DNA of 64,000 bases from Patulibacter defluvii. Lineage in GTDB: Bacteria > Actinomycetota > Thermoleophilia > Solirubrobacterales > Solirubrobacteraceae. A program made the translations under genes and the position numbers. Location of the stretch: positions 33,865-97,864 of the forward strand of contig NZ_JAWZSQ010000022.1 of the NCBI RefSeq assembly GCF_034096925.1. Direction: 5' to 3'. Shown here in pieces: positions 15,746 to 23,163 of the stretch (position 1 is its first letter; every line of letters starts with the position of its first letter). Below the pieces are notes generated by a model. It searched no databases. It was not told the DNA's origin and was given only the letters and a program-made list of their open reading frames with translations.

Positions 15746-17395
15746 TCAGCCGCCGCGGAGCCGCGCGTCGGCGCGCATCTCGCTCAGCATCCGCTCCAGC
15801 CGCGGCTCGGTGGTCGTGTCGACGTGGCGCATCGCGGCGGCGACGGTCGGGTGGACCTCGCCGATCAGCCGCTGCATCTCGTGCGCGACCGCGCGGTAGG
15901 AGGGGTGGCCCTCGCGGCCGGAGCGCAGCTCGATCAGCTGCATCGCCGCGCGGGCGTTGAGGTCGAGCACGTAGCGGATCCGGTAGCCGAGGGCGACCGC
16001 GTAGGAGGCCTCGCGCGGGCGGCCGGCGTCGACCAGCGCCTGCCATGCCTCGGCCGACCGCGCCAGCGCCCGCCGGTAGTCGTCGCCGCCGCCGGCCCGC
16101 TCGACCTCGTCCGGCACCTCGGCGCCCAGCTCCGGGGTCAGCCGCTGCCACTGGACGGTCAGCATCCGGTGCCGCTGGAGGTCGCGGAAGGCGCCGTAGT
16201 CGCTGACGACCTCGAACCGGTAGCGCAGCCGCTCGAGCCCGCGGCCGGGGCGATGGCGGCGGTTCTCGCGCTCGCCGACCAGGTCGGCCAGCAGCCGCGC
16301 GCGCTCCTCCCCCGCCAGCCCGGCGACGGCGGCGCGGGCGGCGCCCTCGTCGACCGCGGCCGCCTCGTAGAGCAGCCCGGCCAGCAGGTCGTCCTCGTCG
16401 CCGTCGACGTGCACCAGCCGCACCGACGGCCCGGCGACCGCCGCCTCAGCCGTCGCGCGGTCGAGGCCCAGCCGCCCCGCCCAGCGGTCGGCCGCGGCCT
16501 CGCGCTGCTGCAGGTACTCGACCCAGCGGCCGCCGCGGTCGGGCCGCTCGACCCGGCTGACGAAGCTCGGGGTGACCGCCTGGACCGCGTCGAGGATCCA
16601 GCGGCCGTACTGGCGGGCCTCCGGCAGCGGGTGGCCCAGCAGGTGCAGGATCAGCTGCTCGTAGGTCTGGCCCGAGGCGTAGATCCCGACGTGGCTGAGG
16701 GTCGAGGCCGGCAGCAGCCCGCGCAGCAGGTCGAGCGCCTTGGCCCGGATCGCCCGCTCGTGGACCCCCGCCGGCGTGCCGTCGGCGGCCGGATAGGCCT
16801 CGGCGCACCAGGCCGTCACCCGCGGCAGCAGGTCGCCGTAGATCGCGAACAGGTCGTCCATCGCCGCCGCGTAGCCCGGCCCGAGATCGCCGTCGCGGTA
16901 GTAGCGGTAGCCGCCGCCGGGCATCGGCGCGTCGTAGGCGATGTAGCGCGTCGACTGCTCCAGGTAGGCGCCGATCCGCGGCCGCTGGAGGATCTTCGTC
17001 AGCACGTTCGAGCACCACTCGGCGGCCACGTGGAGCCCGCCGAGCTGGGCGACCGAGTCGTCGCCGAAGCCGAGGAAGATCCGGTCGTAGAGCTCGCTCG
17101 CCCGCTGGCCCTCGCCGCTGTCCCAGGCCGCCGCCCCGGCGCCCGCGGGCAGCGAGTCGGCGAACTCGTCGAGGAACAGCCGCCGCAGCGTGCCGGGGTA
17201 GCGGCTGTAGCGGGCGAAGAGCGCGCCCTTGACCGTCTCCGGCAGGTTGACCAGCCCGAAGACCGGCCGTTCCAGGTCGGTGACGTGCGGCGCGACGCGC
17301 GCCCGCTCGTCGTCGGTCAGGTCGTCGACGGGGTAACGCACGGGTCGGCCACCGTAGCGCGCTCGACGGTCGGAACGGCGGTCCGTGGATTTCAC
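15746..17395 (-). CDS. Double-length ThyX-like (FAD-dependent thymidylate synthase family) protein
   Basis: ThyX makes dTMP from dUMP using FAD and methylene-tetrahydrofolate. Classical ThyX has about 220-270 residues; this protein has 549 and reads as two ThyX-like halves. The canonical signature RHRxxSxNExSxRY is split. The N-half has LQRPRIGAYLEQSTRY (about 137-151), keeping E-x-S-x-R-Y but with H changed to P and S to A. The C-half has LQRHRMLTVQWQ (R408-H409-R410), keeping RHR but losing the rest. Each half also shows the later ThyX helix: TYEQLILHLLGHPLPEARQY in the first and NARAAMQLIELRSGREGHPS in the second. GTG at 17395 has GGAG seven bases upstream; a GTG at 17341 is the alternative. 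Whether one composite active site forms is inference. Confidence 0.82.
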   Translation of the reverse strand: MKSTDRRSDRRARYGGRPVRYPVDDLTDDERARVAPHVTDLERPVFGLVNLPETVKGALFARYSRYPGTLRRLFLDEFADSLPAGAGAAAWDSGEGQRASELYDRIFLGFGDDSVAQLGGLHVAAEWCSNVLTKILQRPRIGAYLEQSTRYIAYDAPMPGGGYRYYRDGDLGPGYAAAMDDLFAIYGDLLPRVTAWCAEAYPAADGTPAGVHERAIRAKALDLLRGLLPASTLSHVGIYASGQTYEQLILHLLGHPLPEARQYGRWILDAVQAVTPSFVSRVERPDRGGRWVEYLQQREAAADRWAGRLGLDRATAEAAVAGPSVRLVHVDGDEDDLLAGLLYEAAAVDEGAARAAVAGLAGEERARLLADLVGERENRRHRPGRGLERLRYRFEVVSDYGAFRDLQRHRMLTVQWQRLTPELGAEVPDEVERAGGGDDYRRALARSAEAWQALVDAGRPREASYAVALGYRIRYVLDLNARAAMQLIELRSGREGHPSYRAVAHEMQRLIGEVHPTVAAAMRHVDTTTEPRLERMLSEMRADARLRGG

Positions 17396-17533
17396 GCTGG
17401 ATCTCCGGATGAGCTGCGGCTATCGTTCGCGTGGACGGTGCAAACAGTCACCGTCGGGATCCCCCCGTCCCGAGGCCGGCGTACTCCGCCGCTCGCCCCA
17501 CCCCTGGCGCCTGCGCGCCGCCCCCGCACCCCG

Positions 17534-17986
17534 ATGCTCGACAGCGGCTCCGCCGATCCCCGTACTCCGACGCTGGTCGCCGCGCCCGCCCCCGCGCCGC
17601 CGCCGATCACCGTCGTCCTCGCCGACGACTACCCCCGCTACCGCGACGGGATCGCCCGCGCGATCGCCCGCCGGCCGCCGCTCTCGCTGGTGGCCGAGGT
17701 CGAGGACGGGATCTCGGCCCTGGAGGCGATCCTGCGATTGCGTCCCGACGTCGCCCTGCTCGACATGCGGATGCCGGGGATGACCGGGCTCGAGGTGGTC
17801 GACGCGCTGCGCAGCCGCGGCGACGCCCCGGCGACCCGGCTGGTGCTGATGACGGCCGACGTCGACGACGACCACGGCCAGGCCCTGGTCGCCGCCGGCG
17901 GCGACCTGCTGCTCGACAAGTCGATGACCCGGGCAGCGGTCTGCGCGGCGCTGCTCGACGTCGCTCGTCCGCCGGCCGACGCCTAG
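17534..17986 (+). CDS. Stand-alone response-regulator receiver protein
   Basis: A 150-residue single-domain receiver (CheY-like, PF00072). After about 24 Ala/Pro-rich residues comes ITVVLADDYPRYRDGI with acidic pair D31-D32, then RPDVALLDMRMPGMTG with phospho-acceptor D77, LVLMTADV with the conserved Thr, and LLLDKSM with K129. No DNA-binding or enzymatic output domain follows, so it must act by protein contact or as a phosphate sink. No histidine kinase is adjacent. Its TAG stop shares the four bases CTAG with the TAG stop of the convergent gene. Confidence 0.82.
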   Translation: MLDSGSADPRTPTLVAAPAPAPPPITVVLADDYPRYRDGIARAIARRPPLSLVAEVEDGISALEAILRLRPDVALLDMRMPGMTGLEVVDALRSRGDAPATRLVLMTADVDDDHGQALVAAGGDLLLDKSMTRAAVCAALLDVARPPADA

Positions 17987-18618
17987 GTTCGCGCCTGCTC
18001 GACGCGGCCGCCGTGCAGCAGCAGCGCGACGGCCAGCAGCAGCGCGATCAGCCCGCCGACCAGCAGCACCGTCCGCGACGGCCCGCCGCCGTCGCCGCCG
18101 CCGGCCGCCGTCGCCGACGGCTGGTCGGCCACGTCCGGGCCGCTCCCGCTCCCGCCCCCGTCGCCGCCCGAGGCGCCGCCCGCCGGCACCTGGGCCGCCA
18201 GCCGGTCGTCGGCCGGCTCGCGGTCGCCGGCGGCACCGGTCCGGTCACGGCCGCCGTCGCGGGCCGGGCGGCGGACGATCGGCGGCGCGTCGGCCAGCGT
18301 CGTGCGGCCGCCCGCGACCGCTCCGGCGACGCCGGCCGTGCCGCCGTCGCCCAGGTCGCAGCCGTTGGCCGGCGGCAGCACGCCGACCGCACCGGTCTCC
18401 GCGTAGCCGACCGCGGTCGGCCCGCCGGCGACCCGCGCGTGGGCCGCTGAGCAGGACTCGTCCGCCGCGTGAGCGCCGACCGGGGCCAGCAGCGGGCCGG
18501 CGCCGAGCAGCACCACCACCAGTGCCGTCCGCCGTCGCCACCGGCGACCGCGGGAACGCGGTCGGCGGACATCGGTCCGATGGGGGACCGACGACGGGGT
18601 GGCCGCAGCGAACGACAC
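17983..18618 (-). CDS. Small secreted, C-terminally membrane-anchored protein
   Basis: A 211-residue protein with no family I recognise. The N-terminus has an Arg-rich region then a hydrophobic core and signal-peptidase-like site (VVVLLGAGPLLAPVGAHA). Next comes a short extracellular part with two cysteines (ESCSAAHARV and NGCDLGDGG) that could pair, a Gly/Asp/Ser-rich linker, and a C-terminal transmembrane helix (VLLVGGLIALLLAVALLLH) ending in a basic tail. There is no LPxTG, so sortase anchoring is not indicated. The GTG start at 18618 has no ribosome site. It lies between two regulator genes, and its stop overlaps the receiver gene stop in CTAG. Confidence 0.65.
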   Translation of the reverse strand: MSFAAATPSSVPHRTDVRRPRSRGRRWRRRTALVVVLLGAGPLLAPVGAHAADESCSAAHARVAGGPTAVGYAETGAVGVLPPANGCDLGDGGTAGVAGAVAGGRTTLADAPPIVRRPARDGGRDRTGAAGDREPADDRLAAQVPAGGASGGDGGGSGSGPDVADQPSATAAGGGDGGGPSRTVLLVGGLIALLLAVALLLHGGRVEQART

Positions 18619-18663
18619 TGACGTCGATCGTCGCGGCCGCGCCGACCCGCCGCCATCGTCCGA

Positions 18664-18698
18664 CCGGGGGGTCGCGACGGTGAACGTCGACCCCCCGG
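18664..18698 (-). terminator. Hairpin terminator downstream of the NarL-type regulator
   Basis: CCGGGGGGTCG and CGACCCCCCGG form a perfect 11-bp stem around a 13-base loop that can itself pair partly. It lies just after the stop of the regulator gene at 18737 and before the next minus-strand start. No T-run follows, as is usual at this GC content. Confidence 0.55.
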
Positions 18699-18736
18699 CC
18701 GACCCGTCGCCTCCTCCGATCGGGGGACCCGCGGCG

Positions 18737-19378
18737 CTACTCCAGCAATCCGCGGCGCATCGCCTCGGCGACCGCCGCCGCCCGCTCCGGCACGCCGAGC
18801 TTCTCGTAGACGTTCTGGGTGTGGCTCTTGACCGTCGCCACCCCGATCTGCAGCTCCTTGGCGATCGCGGGGCCGGAGAGGCCGTCGGCGATCAGCCGCA
18901 GCACCTGCCGCTCGCGCGGGGAGAGGATCGGCCGCTCCTCGTGCTCGCGGCCGCGGACCTCGGACGCCAGCACCGCCTGGACCGCCGAGGAGAAGACCGT
19001 CCCGCCACGGGCGATCGCCGCCACCGCGTCGGCGACCTCGTCGCGGTTGGACTCCTTGGCCAGGTAGCCGTCGACCCCCAGCCGGACCGCCTCGAAGACC
19101 AGGTCGCCGGAGGTCTCGCCGGAGAGGATCATCGCCTTCACCGGCAGCTCGTGGCGGCGGATCGCGCCGAGGATCTCGAGCCCGGTCATCCGCGGCAGCC
19201 GCATGTCGAGGATCGCCACGTCGGGGCGCAGCTCCTGGATCTGCTCCCAGGCCGTCCGGCCGTCGTCGCTGCTGCCCACGATCTGCAGGTCCGCGCGACC
19301 GCCGAGCGTGCGGACCAGGCCCTCGAGGTAGATCGGATGGTCCTCGGCCACGTAGACCGTCGTGCGTGAGGAAGCCAT
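18737..19378 (-). CDS. NarL/FixJ-family response regulator (LuxR-type HTH)
   Basis: A 213-residue two-component regulator. The receiver domain (1-125) has TVYVAEDHPIYLEG with E12-D13, PDVAILDMRLPRMTG with D58, MILSGETSG and GYLAKES with the conserved lysine. The C-terminal LuxR helix-turn-helix (about 150-210) reads LSPRERQVLRLIADGLSGPA, IAKELQIGVATVKSHTQNVY and EKLGVPERAAAVAEA. No kinase gene is nearby, so its partner is elsewhere. TAGATT seven bases before the ATG suggests a leaderless mRNA. Confidence 0.9.
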   Translation of the reverse strand: MASSRTTVYVAEDHPIYLEGLVRTLGGRADLQIVGSSDDGRTAWEQIQELRPDVAILDMRLPRMTGLEILGAIRRHELPVKAMILSGETSGDLVFEAVRLGVDGYLAKESNRDEVADAVAAIARGGTVFSSAVQAVLASEVRGREHEERPILSPRERQVLRLIADGLSGPAIAKELQIGVATVKSHTQNVYEKLGVPERAAAVAEAMRRGLLE

Positions 19379-19385
19379 GGGCGGG

Positions 19386-19391
19386 AATCTA
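19386..19391 (-). promoter_or_regulatory. Candidate leaderless -10 box (TAGATT)
   Basis: TAGATT on the minus strand is separated by seven bases from the ATG at 19378. It is the best match to TATAAT near this gene, and no Shine-Dalgarno sequence is present. Confidence 0.45.
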
Positions 19392-19432
19392 CGCCGGCCG
19401 GAGGGACGCCGTCAGCTCGCGGTCGCCGGCGC

Positions 19433-21496
19433 TCACGGCGCGAGCGGCCGCAGCCGCTGCTCCTGGGCCGCCGCCAGCCGCCGCTCGATCGCGTCGGGCG
19501 CGACCGGCCGCCCGTCGCGGAGCTCGCCCAGGACCGGCTGGCGGGGGTTGAGGGCGATCGCCCGCGCGGCCTCGCGGCGGGCCCCGCGACGGTCGCCGCG
19601 CTGCGCCAGCGCCATCGCCAGTTCGGCCCGCGCGAACCAGTCGTCGGGCACCCGCCCGAGCGCCCGCCGCAGGTCGCGCTCCCAGCCGTCCGCGTCGCCG
19701 CGCCGCCGGCGCAGGACCGCGCGGCTGGTCAGCGGATCGGCGTCGAGCGGGTCGAGCGCCGCCGCCCGGCCGAAGAGCGCGATCGCCCGCTCCGGCTGGC
19801 GGAAGGCGAGCGCCGTCGCCCGCCGCTCCCAGTGCGAGGCCAGCGCCAGCGGCAGCAGCAGCACGGCGGCGACCAGCACCGCCGTCAGCCGCCGCCCGAT
19901 CGCCGGCCAGCGGAGCCGCGGCCCCGGCGGCAGCGGCGGCCCGTCGGCGACCGTCCGCGCGGCGACCGCCAGCAGCGCGAAGGCCAGCAGCGTCAGGGCC
20001 GGGAACTCCCACAGCCAGTCGCCGAGCCCGTGCACGAACCAGGCCAGGAAGCCCGCCACCGCCGCCGCCACCACCGCCCGGCCCTCGGGCCCGGCGCGGC
20101 GGCGGGCGACCGCGACCGCCCGTCCGAGCCCGCCGAGCAGCGCCGCCCAGAGCGCCAACCCGACCGCCCCGAGCCCGGCCAGCACGCCGAGCGGCAGGCT
20201 GTGGGCGTAGACCGGCGCCTCGTCGCCGTGGCGGTCGCGCAGGTAGGCGACGGCGATGTTCTCCGCCCCGTCGCCGGTCAGCGGCCGGGCGGCGAAGCGG
20301 TCGAGGGCGACCCGGTAGAAGTCGTAGCGCGAGGAGCCGAGCGAGCCGAGCCGGCTGCCGGTCGCGGGCATCTCGCGGTAGCCGCCGTCGCGGAAGCTGC
20401 GCCAGCGGTCGCCGCCCCAGGCCACCGGGTCGCCGATCGCGACCAGCGCCGCCGACGCCAGCACGACCGCGATCGTCGCCGCCGCCGCGGTCCGCAGCCG
20501 CGGGTGGGCCAGCCGCCGCCGCAGCGCCCGCGGCAGCCGGCCGCGGGCCCGCTGCCCGCCGGCGACCACGGTCGCCGCCACCAGCGCGGCGGCGGCGATC
20601 GCCAGCACCGCCGCGTCGAGCCGCGAGCGCAGGTCGGGGATCGACGACGCCGAGCGGACGTCGAAGGCGACCATGGCCAGCGGCAGCGCCAGCAGCGTCA
20701 CCCCCGCGATCAGCGCCAGCGGAGCGGCCCGCGGGCGGACCAGCAGCAGGTAGGCGACGGCGGTCAAGGCGAGCGTCAGGAGCGCCCCGCGGCTCTGGGT
20801 CAGCAGCGTCGCCCCGACCAGCACCACGACCGCCGCGGCCGCCGCCGGGCGCCCGCGGCGCGGCCCGTGGCACGCGCGGTCGACCAGCGGCCAGATCCCC
20901 AGCAGCCACAGGTTGGCCGTCGCGTTGACGTAGCCGAGCGGCGCGGTCAGGCGGCCGTCGACCACCAGCGCGCCGGGATCCCCGGCCAGCGCCGTCCGCA
21001 GCAGCGTCGCCACGGCCAGCAGCGCGATCCCGCCGCCGACCAGCGCCAGCAGCGAGCGCGCCGCCGCGACCGGCCACGGCACCCGCAGCACCAGCGCCAG
21101 GCCGACGCCGTAGAGGACGGTCCGAGCCGTCGCCTCGAGCGCCCGCGCCGGGACCGTCGCCCAGGCGATCGAGAGCGCGCTCCAGGCGGCCAGCGCGACC
21201 GTCGCCGCCAGCGCGACTCGGGCGCTGCGCGGCAGCGGCGCCGCCGACCCGCTCGGCCAGGCCAGCAGCGCGACGGCGACGACCGCCATCGGGTAGGCGT
21301 GGGCGCCGGCGAAGCCACCGTCCCGGAGCGCCAGCAGCAGCGCCAGCACCACCAGCAGCAGCGGCGCGACGTGGACCGGATCGGGGGCGGGCAGGGCGTC
21401 GACGATCCGCGCGACGGGTCGTCGTCGGCGGCGGTGGACGGAGCTGGGAAGCGCCACGAACCCCCGAGTCTGCGCGCTGGGGCGGCGGGCGACCAT
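19433..21496 (-). CDS. O-antigen ligase-like membrane protein with C-terminal TPR region
   Basis: A 687-residue protein with 10-14 transmembrane helices followed by a soluble tail of about 130 residues. The membrane part carries the O-antigen ligase/Wzy_C pattern: TQSRGALLTLALTAVAYLL, then RFAARPLTGDGAENIAVAYL and APVYAHSLPLGVLAGLGAVG, and a later WFVHGLGDWLWEFPAL helix. The tail contains TPR-like helical pairs: PERAIALFGRAAALDPLDAD, LTSRAVLRRRRGDADGWERD and FARAELAMALAQRGDRRGAR. Ligase-TPR fusions may couple glycan transfer to a protein partner. The gene diverges from the GH16 gene, so the pair may handle one extracellular polymer. A separate Wzy-like gene is present at 4472. Confidence 0.8.
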   Translation of the reverse strand: MVARRPSAQTRGFVALPSSVHRRRRRPVARIVDALPAPDPVHVAPLLLVVLALLLALRDGGFAGAHAYPMAVVAVALLAWPSGSAAPLPRSARVALAATVALAAWSALSIAWATVPARALEATARTVLYGVGLALVLRVPWPVAAARSLLALVGGGIALLAVATLLRTALAGDPGALVVDGRLTAPLGYVNATANLWLLGIWPLVDRACHGPRRGRPAAAAAVVVLVGATLLTQSRGALLTLALTAVAYLLLVRPRAAPLALIAGVTLLALPLAMVAFDVRSASSIPDLRSRLDAAVLAIAAAALVAATVVAGGQRARGRLPRALRRRLAHPRLRTAAAATIAVVLASAALVAIGDPVAWGGDRWRSFRDGGYREMPATGSRLGSLGSSRYDFYRVALDRFAARPLTGDGAENIAVAYLRDRHGDEAPVYAHSLPLGVLAGLGAVGLALWAALLGGLGRAVAVARRRAGPEGRAVVAAAVAGFLAWFVHGLGDWLWEFPALTLLAFALLAVAARTVADGPPLPPGPRLRWPAIGRRLTAVLVAAVLLLPLALASHWERRATALAFRQPERAIALFGRAAALDPLDADPLTSRAVLRRRRGDADGWERDLRRALGRVPDDWFARAELAMALAQRGDRRGARREAARAIALNPRQPVLGELRDGRPVAPDAIERRLAAAQEQRLRPLAP

Positions 21497-21564
21497 CCCC
21501 CGGTGGGCGGAGCGCGAGGGGGATATCCGTCCGCCGACCCCGCACCCGGGGGTCGGCGCGGGCG

Positions 21565-21570
21565 TAGCAT
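21565..21570 (+). promoter_or_regulatory. Candidate leaderless -10 box (TAGCAT)
   Basis: TAGCAT lies nine bases before the GTG at 21580. The gene has no ribosome-binding site, so the transcript probably starts at or very near the start codon. Confidence 0.4.
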
Positions 21571-21579
21571 GCGCCCAAG

Positions 21580-23142
21580 GTGACCAGGTGGACGGTCTCG
21601 TGGGGGCGCTCTCGCCCGCTGACGATCCTGGTGGCGCTCGCCGTCGGACTGGTGGCCGCCGCGATCGTCGCGGTCGCGCCGCTGCGGGCCGCCGGCGCCC
21701 CCTGGCGGCCGTCGCTCGCCCTCCGGGCCGGCACCCTCGGCCTGGCCGGCGCCGCCACCACCGCCGCCGCCGCGACGTCGAGCGACCGCCGCCCGGCCCT
21801 CGACCGCGACTTCGAGGACCGTCGGCGCGGCGGCTGGTCGCTGCCCCGCGGCCGCGGGACGACGACCGTCGCCACCACCGTCGGCCACCGCGGCCGGGCC
21901 TCGCTGGCTGTCCCCGTCCGCGGCAGCGGCGGCGTCCGGCTGGCCAACGCCTCGCTGGCCGTCCGGCGGCTGGCCGCCGGCAACCGGGTCACGGCCTGGC
22001 TGCGGACCCCGGCGGGGTTCGCCGGCCGGCTGCGCCCCTACGTCCGCGCCCGCGGCGGTGGCCTCCGCGCCCGCTCGCTCGCCGTCCGCCCCGGACGCTG
22101 GCAACCGATCGCCTGGACGGTGCCGTCGGGGCGTGGCGTCAGCGCGCTCGGGATCGAGATCCGGCCGGCCGCCGGCTGGCGGGGCACGATCCACCTCGAC
22201 GACGTCCGGGCCGCCGCCGGCACCCGCCGCGCCGTCGCCGACCCGGTCGTCGCGGGACCAGCGCCGGACGGCCCGACCGGCCCCTGGACGCTGGTCTTCC
22301 GCGACGAGTTCTCCGGCCGCGCGCTCGACGACCGCGTCTGGGGCCGCTGCGCCAACGGCGACTGCCGCGGCTACGACAACGACTGGGGCAGCTGCACCGC
22401 CGCCGACAACGTGACCGTGGCCGACGGCGTCGCGCGGCTGCGGGCGTCGCGCAACCCGACCGGCGCCAGCTGCCTGGCCCACGACCGCGACAACCCGCGC
22501 TGGACCGCGGCCGACTACGTCCGCTACGCCCCGCCCTTCCTCGGGGCCGCGATCGAGACCCGCACCGGCGTCGTCGCCGGCCTCGACGCCGGCTTCCCGG
22601 GCTACCTGGAGGCGCGCGTGCGGATGCCCCGCGGCGCGGCCCGCAACAGCAGCTTCTGGACCACCTTCCCGCGGCGGCCGGGACGCCCGAACTGGCCGCC
22701 GGAGATCGACGTGATCGAGCAGTTCGGCGACGGCCGCGCCGACACCGCCGACCTGACCTACCACTGGTGCCGTCCCGGCCAGTGGAACGCTGAGGGCTGG
22801 TGCACCGTCGAGTACGGCGACAGCCAGTGCTTCGCCGGCCCCGGCACCTGCACGCGAGCCCGCCAGCGCGACGCCGTCCGCGACTTCGCCTCGGAGTTCC
22901 ACACGGTCGGGATCGAGGTCACCGCGGCCGCGATGACCTGGTACTACGACGGCCGCCCGGTCGCCCGCTTCGCCCACGCGCGGCTGATCGAGCAGGTGCT
23001 CCAGCGACCGCTCCAGGTGCACCTGACGGCGCTGCTGCGCTACATGGAGGCCGGCCGCCCCAACGGCGCGCCGCTGCCCGACGCGACGACCCTCGCCACC
23101 ACGCTCGACGCCGACTACGTGCGCTTCTGGCGGCGGCCCTGA
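21580..23142 (+). CDS. Secreted glycoside hydrolase family 16 protein
   Basis: A 520-residue exported enzyme for beta-glucans, galactans or related polymers. An N-terminal hydrophobic segment (LTILVALAVGLVAAAIVAVA) is a signal or anchor. Residues about 75-215 look like a beta-sandwich carbohydrate-binding domain ending in GWRGTIHLDDV. The GH16 domain starts WTLVFRDEFSGRALDDRVW (about 230) and contains the catalytic box EIDVIE (E375, D377, E380), the family's E-x-D-x-x-E signature. Six or more cysteines in the catalytic domain (GRCANGDC, GSCTAAD, HWCRPG, GWCTVE, SQCFAGPGTC) suggest disulfides. It may trim the polysaccharide made by the neighbouring loci; the actual substrate is unknown. Confidence 0.88.
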   Translation: MTRWTVSWGRSRPLTILVALAVGLVAAAIVAVAPLRAAGAPWRPSLALRAGTLGLAGAATTAAAATSSDRRPALDRDFEDRRRGGWSLPRGRGTTTVATTVGHRGRASLAVPVRGSGGVRLANASLAVRRLAAGNRVTAWLRTPAGFAGRLRPYVRARGGGLRARSLAVRPGRWQPIAWTVPSGRGVSALGIEIRPAAGWRGTIHLDDVRAAAGTRRAVADPVVAGPAPDGPTGPWTLVFRDEFSGRALDDRVWGRCANGDCRGYDNDWGSCTAADNVTVADGVARLRASRNPTGASCLAHDRDNPRWTAADYVRYAPPFLGAAIETRTGVVAGLDAGFPGYLEARVRMPRGAARNSSFWTTFPRRPGRPNWPPEIDVIEQFGDGRADTADLTYHWCRPGQWNAEGWCTVEYGDSQCFAGPGTCTRARQRDAVRDFASEFHTVGIEVTAAAMTWYYDGRPVARFAHARLIEQVLQRPLQVHLTALLRYMEAGRPNGAPLPDATTLATTLDADYVRFWRRP

Positions 23143-23163
23143 GCGGACCGCCGCCGGCGGGGC

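Noticed and set aside
17341..17341. GTG at 17341 as the start of the ThyX-like protein
   Set aside because: GTG at 17395 has GGAG seven bases upstream and the frame is open; the shorter start has only a poor ribosome site.
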